Below are positions 23,257 through 34,510 of a stretch of 64,000 bases of DNA, in pieces. Origin of the DNA: Malaya genurostris (taxonomy: Eukaryota; Arthropoda; Insecta; Diptera; Culicidae); assembly GCF_030247185.1 (NCBI RefSeq), contig NC_080570.1, positions 7,971,161 through 8,035,160 on the forward strand, in the 5' to 3' direction. The translations under genes and the position numbers were made by a program. Each line of letters starts with the position of its first letter. Within the stretch, counting starts at the first letter, position 1. A model generated the notes under the pieces. It was not told the DNA's origin, made no database searches, and worked only from the letters and a program-made list of their open reading frames with translations.

Positions 23257-26200
23257 GTTGATTGTTTACAAAGTACAATCGATTTGGGGAATGTCAAAAA
23301 TCATACGTGAAGCTGACAAAATTCCCGACACGTGGGCGCCAAGAACTTCCAAATCCGTCAACCAGGAGCGCCACAATATGAGGAAAAGTTTGTTCCAATT
23401 CTAAATGAAGAACACGTACCCGAAAATAGATGGCATGGTTAGAAGAGTCTTGAGTGTCAAGTAGAGTCAACGTGTAACGCTCGTGCATTTTGGGTCTCAT
23501 TCCGAACAGAAAATAATTAATATTAAGAAATGATTTGGCAAGCCATCCACAATCGAGGTTACGTACAAGCTTTGATAAGATCAGATTAGATTCGAATTTC
23601 TATTGAACCTGTTTTGATTGGCATTGGAAGAAAGGTAAACTACCAATAATAGAAAAGCGAATGTTTCATAAAGGCTCAGAATCTTCGAAAATGATATGAG
23701 ATTATGTGCATAGATTTGGGATATCTCATCAATCACGCCGGTCTCGTAGCGAATAAATGATAAATTCTGCTGTTCAACTGGATGATAAAGCATTGGTTCA
23801 AATACATTCATTTCTTCTAGTTCGTTAGACCGAAAAGGACCAGCGGTTTTGTTAGCAGGAATAGAAGCATTGCTTTTTGCCATCTATGCAAAGTGACTGT
23901 TAACTGAATTCAGCATTATTGAACTAGTTCTTCTCATCTTAGGAGGACGCGCTCAAATCTACTGTGGCTTACCATTCTGCTTCTTTGAGTGCCGCTCACA
24001 ACGTATCTTCAAAAACATTCAGTAGCAGAAGCTTTGAATTCACGGAAAATACTCTGGGACTTGAGTACCGCGGATGAAATTTATTATTTCCGTTTTAAGC
24101 CACCAAACAAAATCTTAAAGAACTTTTAGATATTTTTTTGCTTTGAAATGCTAGTGTCAGTATGAATGTAGTTTGCTCCATGTGCCTGGCCTGCGGCTGA
24201 AATTTTCTTTTGCTCTCATTAGTCCCGCCTTATTGACTGAAAATGGACAAGGACGCGAAATTTAAAGAAAACTAAATTATGGCAAAGATGGCAGCATTTT
24301 CGAGTTGAAAACTATTTCATAACTATATTGATTAAATTACTTACAGCGATACATGCTGGAAGAACATAATACCAACACACCATTCGAATCAGTCCGTCAA
24401 GATCAACAAATGCGTGTGTGACAAATAGTTTCTCTCAGTTTTCTCGGAGATACCTCAACCGTTTCCTACAAACTCAGATTCATATGAAAAGTCGTATACT
24501 CCCAAATAAGGTTCTTGAAATTCATTTGGATCCGACTTTAGGTTCCGGAACTACATTTTGCTTTTCTAGTCAGATCCGAATTCCGGTTTAGGAGATACAG
24601 GGTGATTAGTATAAAAAATGTCCATGTCACATAAATTAATCAGTTTTATGGGGTTTGTAGATTTGGAGAGTCGACAACCAAATCAACTTATTTCATTTTT
24701 CGATCCAGAAGGTAACCAAAAACTTAACTCGCATTACGATTTCTCAAAAAGGTCTACAATGATATTCGAAAATTTTGAATAAATGTAAACTATACAGCTT
24801 CCTAGGTGAATTTAACTGACTTCGGCTACACCGATTTCTGAATTTCGGTTCCGGTATCGAATTTTATCCGATTCCGATTCAAAATTTTAATACCAAAAAG
24901 ATTCAAACTCAAAACTATTGCAATTTATTGGTCATAATAATTTATGACCATACGAGCCGTTTTGGGGTTATGCTGGTTTCTGAATAGCGGCTGTGGAGGT
25001 ACCGTAAATTATGACGAAAAACTCTAACATGGAACTCACTTCGAAATCTCATGGAATATACAATCGATTGTCACACGTTTAGATTCAAATTCGATTCGAT
25101 TTGCAGTTCCAACATTACAGGGTAATGAGTGATTAAAATCTCAAACTGCCGCTTAAAACAACGATCAATAAAAAATGTCATAAGAACTAAAACACCGAAG
25201 AATATTCATGCAGAAAACGCTTGAGAATTGATAAAAAAAAAAGGTATTATCTATTATGGTATTATTTATAGGGGCGCTGTAATATCAAGACTTTCTGAAA
25301 TTGCTAATTAATACTTTCTCATGTTTAAAATTCTCTGTTTTTCAACCAATCAATAGGGTAAATCCCAATTGAATGAATTTGCACAGAGGTAGGTCGCTTC
25401 GGAGCTAACCTATCGTCGAATTGGTTATACAAAAAAGAAGAATCAGGGTAAATAAATTCAACAGTTGTTCTCGTGTAATAATCGAAGTAACCTGATGGAA
25501 ACCTTCTTAAGAACGAGTTACTTTTGCAGAACCAAGCTATAGGATTCATTCGTTTTGTCTCATCGATCGATTTGTAAAAAGAAATGTTGAAAACTCCCCG
25601 CTCTATTCGTGCAAACGCAACCTGTCAGCCGTTTGGTTTCCAACTTCGGGCATAAATACTGGTTCGTTGCACGAAGAGGCGTAACTTTTGCCTGCTAGCT
25701 AGAAAATTATACTGGAGGAAACGCATAAAGTGAAATCCTCCTCAGAAGACTTCCCTGCCTTTTCAATCGCCCAACCGATCGACCGGAAAGTATACACTTA
25801 ACATATTCCACTTCCCACCTCAATGCAGAAACTCAAGAACGCACCTTCAGAATGCATCAGTATCCAGACTGGACTTTCAAACGGAACCATCAGTGTCCAG
25901 CGGAGAGCCCGGATGTTTGCTTTGTACGTGTTGGCAGCACTGCCGTTGTTCCTCGCCAAGCAATACGAACACCAAGGCCAACGACCTTGAATTGTACTGC
26001 TCTATATAGGGTCGTTCGCATCGAGTACGCATATCATGGCTTCTGGACCCAGTATGGGCATTGCCGTACTAGGGGAGGAGACTCAGCAAAAAAGCATATG
26101 CGAACAGGCTGATCGTATGAGAATATGCGATGATCCATCGCAGTTTAGTCAGTGCCCTTCTGTCAATATGGGGAAAGAGGGTAAAAACAAATCGAACAAT

Positions 26201-28559
26201 GACCACATGTTTGATATTGGTTGAAAAAATCCCTCGTCTTTCGTCGTCTGTCTTATACAAACAAAAGCAACAAGCCTTGAGCCCTGAGTCTCGGCCATCA
26301 TCGCTGTTTTAATCACTTTCGTAGTCATCCTGGGTCACGTTATGGATTGTAAACATTCCCCCATGTTTCACTTTATTCGCCAGTTATTCCTCATTTTCCC
26401 ACATCCCGTACGACGTACGGCGTTCGGACCGGAGGTTCCTCCGAAGTCGAGGGAACAGCGAGCAACGGAATCCAGCACACAGCAGAATGGCCAACAACAC
26501 ACAGGCCGGAATATGAGCGCAATCGGGCTAAAACAGAACGACCGACATACACACATTGCGGTTGGTCGGTCGGTCGATCGGTGGTGGTGCTCTCTCTGTC
26601 ACTGCTTCTGCTGCCGCCGTCACCTGAGTGTTCAAGTGTTTGAGACGGCGACGGCCAAGAGAATGGTGCTGGTGCGGGAATATTCAGGTTGAACGACCTC
26701 CACGTTCTGTTTACGCTATCCGACCCTTATTTTGCCGATGACGACTACGACGACGACGTACGGCAAGGGGCATTTTTCGGGTCTGGTTTGCTGGCTGATG
26801 ACGGCGCAATCAAAGCCAACTGCGACGCGATCTGTGCTTGTCAGACGCTTGGGAAAATTGGCGTGATTGATTTTTCTTTCATCTCTTTTGGTTTTTGTTT
26901 GGTCGGGTTCCATTTGAGGACCCGAACGTTCAAGCGGCTTGTGTTATTGCAGAAAAATAAAGAACCCAATAATTTGTTGAGACAATTCGAAACCAAAATT
27001 AGAGTTGTATATCAACCGTAATTATCGCATCTAAGTCTCTAATTTCGTCCAATAGTATACAAGATTGACACTTTACAAACATAAATTAGTGTTGGTTTAA
27101 AGACAGTATATAACTTTCAATTGAACAGAAGCGTCCACATAATTTGAACGGAAACACGATTGTTGATATTTTTTGGAAATGTGGACAAAAAAAAATTGAG
27201 TGCCAATATTTAGGATTATCTCAAACTTTCTAAAGCAGTGAGTTTAAATGATTTAATACCTCAAAAAAAGTTCCTATGCAAAATTTTAACTAAATTGGAC
27301 ATGGGTAAGTGCTGCCAGATTTTAAAGATCCAATCATGAATAATCATCAAATAAAATTTTCTTCTTATGCCAAAAGTCTTAGAAATGCATTAAACGACTG
27401 ATATTATTTCTAAAACTTTCTGAATTTGAATTAAAAATCTTCGAACTTTGATCACCAATGTGGCACCACTCAACCATGTCCGAGTTAGCTCAAATTTATC
27501 ATAGGGATATTTCTAAGTTGCTAAATCTTGTAGCAAGCACCGCTTTGAAGCATTAGAGATGAGAATTTTATGACACCCTCTATAGGAGGAGAGACATAAA
27601 ATTTTAGAAATCGATTTTTTTCCGTTGCCAGATGTCTTAGAAATGTCGGAAACGTCAAGATATGACACAATCTTGAAATGTTCATTTAGAAAATTTTCTT
27701 ATTCGAAAACTTCACGTACTATTTTCACTGTTTTTATATTCATGTTATTCTTAGTCGTTTTGTTTTTGGTGTGGTTACATTTACTAGGTTGATTTCCATT
27801 TAATGTGATTTTGTTCTATTTCAGTTAAATTTTACTATTTTCAATATTAATTTTACGTTCTTGCTGTTTATATCATTTCGATTAGTTTATTTTTGATGAT
27901 TCGAAAATTCTGCCAATTTCTACAGGCTTTAAAGGTTGAACTAGAAAATAGTTCCATTTATTGTTTTTTTCCTGATCCGAAGGCTCTGTTATTAATTTTT
28001 TATATTAATTTTCTTTAAGAAAATTTCATAACTTCTTTCGCTAGGTCGATGAACTTGCCATACTGTGTTCTTTTAATTTCTTATTATATCTACTATGTTT
28101 GATGTTTCATATTTCAAGAATTTTTTCTATCATTATGTTCTTAGTATTGATTACTTTTAAGACTATTTATAGCGCAATGGTAGTTCCACTTATAGGAACA
28201 GATTCGCTGATTTTTGCTTCGCTTCTACTGCTGGTTTAAATCAAAAGCAATGTAAATAAACCTACACCAAATCTAACAAAAACATTACTAAGGAATTTGA
28301 AACGATTCATCGACAGCAGCGAATTTCCAAAAAAAAAAATCCTAAAAATAGTGATTATGCCTTTCTCTTGTCACTCACGAATTCGGGCTAATTTTTGACA
28401 CAAATTCTTTCAGTCAATCTGAATTCGGGTTATTCACAAATGCGTGTTCCAGCATGCTTACGTCGAATATTCGACAACATTGTCGTAATCAAAAGTATCA
28501 GCAAACTTTTGCAGTTAGAAAAAAGGCGATCAGTTCATCCATATCCGAAAAAAATGAGC
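23257..28559. other. Noncoding DNA with scattered repeat modules
   Basis: No gene is recognised. The 5' flank and terminal repeat of the DD37E element must lie just above 23256, but I cannot fix its end. Fragments of the 'ggatccgactt..ggttccggaac' family lie at 24430-24640 and 24800-25170. The 'gccagatgtcttagaaatg' family is at about 27365-27410 and 27610-27680. GGTC repeats lie near 26561-26581. A 100-codon frame at 23581-23883 (minus) has a plain ATG but no recognisable domain. Confidence 0.5.
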
Positions 28560-29345
28560 AAAGAAAAAAGTGCGTTTTGGCGGTTACGTCACTTATACCT
28601 TTATCTATCCAAAAGAGACTGCCATTTGATATTCAAGCTTGATTCATTCACCAATAGTAGCTTTTAAACCAGCTTAAGTTCGCTGAAATTAGTTTGATCA
28701 TCTACGAGAAAATAGAGTGAAAAAAGTTTTGTCAGTTATGCCATTTATACAATTGTATCTCCGGAAGTAACAGCCACTTAATCTTCGAACTTGTTCCACA
28801 ATTCAAGATTAGCCCCCAAACGAGCCTAAATTGGTTGAAATCGGTTTATCCAAATTCGAGAAAATTGAGCGGAGAAAAAAATGCATTTTGTCGGTTACGC
28901 CACTGATACCATTATATATCCAGAACCAGAACTAACAGCCATTTGATCTTCGAAATTGATCAATTGACCATTAGTATCTCTCAAACGAACAGAAGCACGT
29001 TGAAATCAGATCATATGCTCAGACATCTCCGAAGAAATAATGCGGGGTGAGTGAGCTTGTGTGAGGTTAAGTCACTAATACCTTTATATCTCCGAAAGTA
29101 ACATCCATTTGGTCCTCGAACTTGATCAATGTTAGTATCTGTCAAACGAGCATGATCATGATGAAATCACATCTGATGTTCAGACATTTCCCTGAGACAT
29201 TTGAGCGTGGAAAAGAGTGAGTTTGTCGGTTATGTCACTTATGCGGGAAGTAACAGTCATATGATCTTTGAACTGGATCAATGACCCAATAGTAGTGTTT
29301 TCAAACGAGCACAACTTCTAGTAATTTGAGAGGTTGAACATAGCT
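28560..29345 (+). repeat. Tandem array of about five 155-175-bp modules
   Basis: The anchor 'gttttgtcggttacgccact' (variants) recurs near 28572, 28728, 28886, 29060 and 29222. Each module also has 'ccggaagtaacagccatttg', 'atcttcgaacttgat' and 'caatagtagtttcaaacgag'. Modules are clearly diverged. Inverse-orientation modules lie at 4.5-5.12 kb and one further copy at 58.66-58.8 kb. This suggests a dispersed element with an internally repeated body. Confidence 0.7.
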
Positions 29346-29591
29346 CCTAAATTTATGCTAACGCACATAACAAATTTGATCTTAAGTTGGTTGAATTCAG
29401 AGCATCAAACGAAGAGAAAAAAATGAATCTTTAGGACACTTACCACTGGGGTTTCCAGCAATTCCTAATCCTTTAAATAGAGAAATGCAAGTACAGGAAA
29501 ACATTGTCAAATGTAAAATCATAGCAATCGTAAACTTGACTACGAAAAAGATTACCAAAAATTTACCGACACTATTTAAATTGTTAACTTG

Positions 29592-29680
29592 AGGACAATC
29601 TTATTATTATTATTATAAATGTCGTTTATTTATACCCGGCTTTAACCTTTTCGGTCGTTCGCCGGAAAAGGACAATCTTA
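29592..29680 (-). mobile_element. 5'-truncated 65-bp retroinsertion with 12-bp TSD
   Basis: The 65-bp segment 29604-29668 is flanked by the perfect 12-bp repeat 'aggacaatctta' (29592-29603 and 29669-29680). Read on the minus strand it is 'ccggcgaacgaccgaaaagg', then 'ttaaagccgggtataaataa', then a (TAA)n tail. The first part resembles the 3' tail of the family 1 SINE, so this is probably a severely 5'-truncated copy of a related element. Confidence 0.75.
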
Positions 29681-31865
29681 AAACACTAAATCACTTATGC
29701 TAATTATACTCTACTCAATAATTCAGCTATTTATACTAGTTTTCCATAATTGAAATACGATTCATATCAAAGGTCCTAGGTGATTGCCTTGTGATGTTAA
29801 TTTCAACCACAATCAATATTCGGGTTGGGGTCAACATTCGAACTTAGTTCACCACGGAAGTGCAGGAAATCGTAGAAGCCAGCAACTTCTAGGAACGTTC
29901 ATAACTCCATATCAAAACAGCCCTAACATTAGCGATATTGTTTTTTCCATTAACGGCTCGAAACGTGTTCCTCTCATGGCCGACCCGTTTTTTTTTCTTC
30001 TTACGTATATAGGTGACCAATTGAAATGACCACCTCAACGGAAATCCTCACGACCTCACGCACTTTGTTCTGTTAAACCCTGCTGATCGATCTGCGTGTG
30101 TGTTTGTGTGAGAGAGTATATTTCCGTATTCAACCGAGTGTTACCGGTTTAGCTCGGTAAAATTTCTAAATTTTAAGTTTCAATCATCAACCCGCAGCCA
30201 AAGGCCGCAACGAGTGTTGACCCCGGAAGTCTCGATTCGTTACACCATTCTTGGCACGGAAGGAACGAAATGAAAAACGCGAAGTCGATGCCGCCACCGC
30301 CGCCGCCGCCACACCAAACAGGGAATCGATCTGAATTGTGTTAGTATTTCCTTGACTTCCCTGCCCCTGGTTTCACCATAGAGAAAAAAGATAATATACG
30401 TTACTTTCAGTGCGTAGTCTGGATCAGACGTGTTTAATGACTTGGTGGTGGTTTTGGCGTTTTGAAATGAAAAACGTGGAGCTCTTCTTTCTCCTTGCCA
30501 AAGTTCAGTGACGTTGAATAAAACGTTCGTAGCACACCTTCCGAACGCTGAACCGACTGGTTATTGCGAAAATGCGTAACTTGTTTACCTACTTGTGCCG
30601 TCTTTGTGGTGATGCAGGGTAAAATGTGCTCCCGAATAAAACGATTTAAACAATCTGAGGGAGTGCCGTTCAGGGTTTTCCTAGTTTTTGTTTTATTTAA
30701 CCTTGGTAGTCAAACAATTTCGATTTTTTTAACACTCAGAACCCAGTGACCCGTGTCTTCATTTTTTGCTGAGAATATGCGCGTGTCTTGTTCTATGTAA
30801 ATAATTCTAGGATGCGGCACCACAGAATGGAAACGATAGATCGCAGCTACTTCTGAGTGATTTATGCACGTACAAAGCACTACTTAGTTACTAGTTTACT
30901 GCTACTGCGAGCGCTTTCAACTTCCGCCTTCGACAGCTGTGCTGCGTAGGTTGTGCTACTTGAAACACATTCGAAGCCTTGAGCTGTATACGATTGGATA
31001 GGATTGTCGAACATTCCGTTAGTTTAAATTAAATCTTTGGTTCAAGCTGTGATGTAGGCAATTTGTAGAGAATTTGTAGGTAATTTGTAGAAAAAATACA
31101 CCTGTTCCAAAGTTAGGTCACTGTAATTTCTGTTTGAATAAAGAAACCGGAAACCTGAGCAATAATTTAAAAATGCTTAGAGATCTTTGGCTAACTGATT
31201 CTACGTGATATTTTACTAATCTTTTACATAACCAAAAACATTGTGATGCAAAATAAAACCGTCGTTTATGTTAAACATGACATACCACGTAACCCGCAAT
31301 TTATTCCACCATTTATTACAGTTAAGTAGAACTCGAACCACATTCAATGAACGTGCGTTACTTACGACAAACAGATAGCAATATGTCACAGGAACAGACA
31401 TGGAAAAGGGAGTTCGATTGCAACTTAAACTATCGATTTACTTTTCTTTGGGTAGGGCTAAAAGTGAAAAAGTGATTTTATGTCAATACATGAAAAATCA
31501 CAAATACTTCATCAGTAACATCAGTTTATTCGATTTCTGAGAATTCCAAAACTATTTCCAAGTAATGATAGTCCCGCTACCTCAAAGCGTCAACAAGAAT
31601 TATCTTTTTAATCACGCTGGTCAAGCCTCAAAGAGACTCAATTCAATCTCAAATGTCTTTACCGAGCGTACGTAAGAAAAAAAATAGCCCGATTGTTGTA
31701 TATGGCTTGCAGATATTTGCTTGGTAAAGTTAAAAAAAAAACGGGTTGGTAATGTCAGAGGTATAACCGCCCAAAGTCTTCGATATTGAACACTGTGGTA
31801 TGCATTTACCTCGAATTAGAAAGTACACCCTGTACTTACCATAATACTGATACAAGAAATCCAAC
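29681..31865. other. Noncoding DNA; CCG repeat
   Basis: A CCG-rich microsatellite lies at 30291-30312. Frames of about 60-81 codons show no domain or conserved motif. No gene is recognised. Confidence 0.5.
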
Positions 31866-34510
31866 TGAATTCTAATCTCAGATCAGAATTTTTAATCTGG
31901 CCCTTAATTCAGCATCCGGCACCCGGATTTTGAACCTAGATTCAGGATTTTGAACCTAGAAGTTAAAGGCCTGCATTTTGAATTCTAAACTTAGGCCTAA
32001 ATTATGAACATAGACCAGAATTGTGAACCTGAAAAAGGTTTGTGGACTTGAATCCTTGATTTAAATCTGGATTTAGATTTTGAACCTTGATTCTTGACCT
32101 GAATCCTGGACATGGAATCTGTACGTGGACCTGGACTCGAAATCACGGCCTGGATTCTGGACCGGAATTCTGGAAGTGAATTTTGAACCTGTAATCTGAA
32201 TTCTGGATCTATACCTTGGACCAAGATTTTACATCACAATTCTGGATCTGGATTTGGATAGAGAACCAGAGCCTAGGTCTGGATTCAGAACCAGGGCCTG
32301 GAGCTACATTTAAGAGTTGAATTCTGGGCTTGAATCTGGATATAGATACTGGATCTGAGCTTTCAACTTAGATTTTGGGTCTGAATTCCGATCCTGGACT
32401 TGTATTGTGAGCCTAGACTTGAATTTTGAACCTTTAGATTCTGGGCCTGGATTCTGATCCTGAACTTGAAATCTGAATCTAGACCTGAATTTTGTACTTG
32501 GATTCTGGACAAGAGTTCGATACCTGGAATCCAAACCAGGTCCAGGATTTTGGACCGGAATTCAGGACGTGAATTTTAAACCTGCTTTCTGAATTCTGGA
32601 CCTAGATTTTGAACATGGTTTCTGGACCTGAATTCTGATTCTGTACTAGAATTCTGAATACCTGTCGTCGATTCTGAATTTTAAATTTTGAAACTAGGCC
32701 TTGGTTTGAAATTAGGATTCTGGACATGAATTTTGAATCCGTGTTCTGGATCTTAAGTCCTTGGCTCTGAATAGTTTCTGACCCTAGATTCTAGTCCTGG
32801 ATTCTGAACTTGGACCCGAATTACTTGATTCTGAATTCTAGATTTAAATTCTGGATACAGATTCTTAACCTGAACATGGACTCTAAGCTTGGATGCTGGA
32901 CCTAAATGCTGAACTTTGATGCTGAATGCTGGATTTAAATTCTGAACCAGAATTCTTGATCTGAATTGTGGACCTAGACTCAAAACATGGACCTAAATTC
33001 CTGTTCAGGATCCTGGACCTGAGTTTTAGACCTGGTTTGCGGACATGAATTCTGAGCCTGGAGCTGGATATTGAACAAGAATTTTGAACCTTTATTCTGG
33101 ACCTGTATTCAGAATTCTGAATCTAGATACTGAACTTAGATTGCAGAACTGTATTCGGCACCTGAATTAAGAACCTGAACGTGAATTCTGACCTTAGACC
33201 TGTATTTTGAACCTGAGTTCTGGCCCTGGAGCCTGAATGCTGAGCCCGAGCTTAGATTTTGAATCTGAATTCTGGACATCAATTTTGAACCTTTGTTCTG
33301 AACCTGAAATCCATGACTCCGAACTAATGTTTGGGATCTAAATTCTAGCCCTGGATTCTAAACTTGGATTTTGGCCCTGAATTCTGGACATGGATTCTAA
33401 ACTTGAATGCTGGATCTGAATTCTCAATCTTGATTCTAAATGCCGAATTCAAATTATGGACCTAGATTCTTGATTTGAATTGTGCACCTGAATGCTAAAT
33501 CTGGATCTGAGTTTTTGTCCTGGATTCTGGAAATAAATCAGAAGCAGGATACTGGATATGAATTTCGAATCTGTATTCTGGCCCTGAATTCTGAGTCTGT
33601 ATTCTGTAGTCTGGATGTAGATTCAAGACCTAGATCCTAGAGCAGAATTCTTGACCCAAACCTGGATTTAGAAACTGAATTTGGATTCTAGGCCTAGATT
33701 TTGGTCATGAATTTTGAACATGAATTTTGACCCTGGATTCTGAACCTGCATTCAGAATTCTAGGTCTTGATTCTGAACTTAGATTGAAGACCTGAATCCT
33801 GGGCCGGAAATCAGAATCTGGACCTGAATGTTGGATATGAACTTTGAACCTGTATTCAGAATTTTGGATGAGGTCGGAACTAGCGTGATGGGTCGATGAT
33901 GCCTTTCACGCAGCCACCCTGGGTTCGATCCCCAATTCCGCACAAAGGGTCAGAAAGCTTCTCGAATGACCTTAAGGTTGAAACCTCTATAATTGAAACA
34001 AACAAAAAAATAGAATTCTGGGTCTGAAGTCAGATCCTGGACTTGAATTTTAATCCTGAATCCTGGTACTAGATCCGGCACCTGAACTATGAAACTGGAC
34101 CTAGGTTTTCGACCTGAATTTTGGACCTGTGTTCTAGACCTAGATCCTTAATCTGAATTATGTGCCTGGATTCTGCACCTGATTTCTATACCTGAACCTG
34201 AATTCTGGTTTAGGATCCTGCACCTCAATTCTAGATTAGGACTCTGGTCTGGAATGCTGAGCTTAGAGCTGGATATTGACAGAAAAATTGAACCTGTATT
34301 CCTGACCTTCATTCAGAACTTAGATTGTAGACCTGAATTCTGAAGTTGTATTCGCTGGATCTAAATTCAAAGCTTAGATTCTAGGCCTGAATTCTGGATT
34401 CAAACCAGGATTCAGAAACTGAACTTGGATTCTATACCTAGACTTTGGACTTGCATTCTGGATTTGGATTCTGGACTTACATTCTGAACCGAAATTTTGA
34501 GATTGAGTTT
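31866..34510 (+). repeat. 2.6-kb degenerate minisatellite of 'gaattctggacctg' type
   Basis: Almost the whole interval is imperfect repeats of a roughly 12-15-bp unit alternating 'gaattctgg/gattctgg' with 'acctgaatt/acctgga' and 'ttttgaacctg'. The plus strand is strongly biased in sequence. The minus strand gives spurious frames rich in Gln-Val-Gln and Ser-Arg-Ile (for example 31997-32224 and 32310-32534). A family 1 SINE is inserted at 33867-34010. A shorter tract with the complementary-type unit lies at 44.5-44.93 kb. There is no evidence of a real protein. Confidence 0.85.
33867..34010 (+). mobile_element. tRNA-derived SINE (family 1), plus strand, inside the minisatellite
   Basis: It contains the A-box 'tagcgtgatggg', the segment 'gatgcctttcacgcagccac', the B-box 'gggttcgatcccc', 'tctcgaatgaccttaaggtt' and the tail 'cctctataattgaaac' with an A-rich end. 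It matches the 16.26-16.42 kb SINE in order and sequence. The host minisatellite resumes on both sides with 'agaatt(t/c)tgg', so the target duplication cannot be separated from the repeat itself. Confidence 0.85.

Noticed and set aside
23581..23883. 100-codon minus-strand frame beginning with a plain ATG
   Set aside because: No domain or neighbour supports it. Its length is within what is expected by chance in 64 kb of six-frame translation.
31997..32983. Minus-strand frames with repeated Gln-Val-Gln-Asn / Lys-Ser-Arg-Ile peptides
   Set aside because: They are by-products of the minisatellite unit. Different frames open and close within a few units and none has a promoter or start context.
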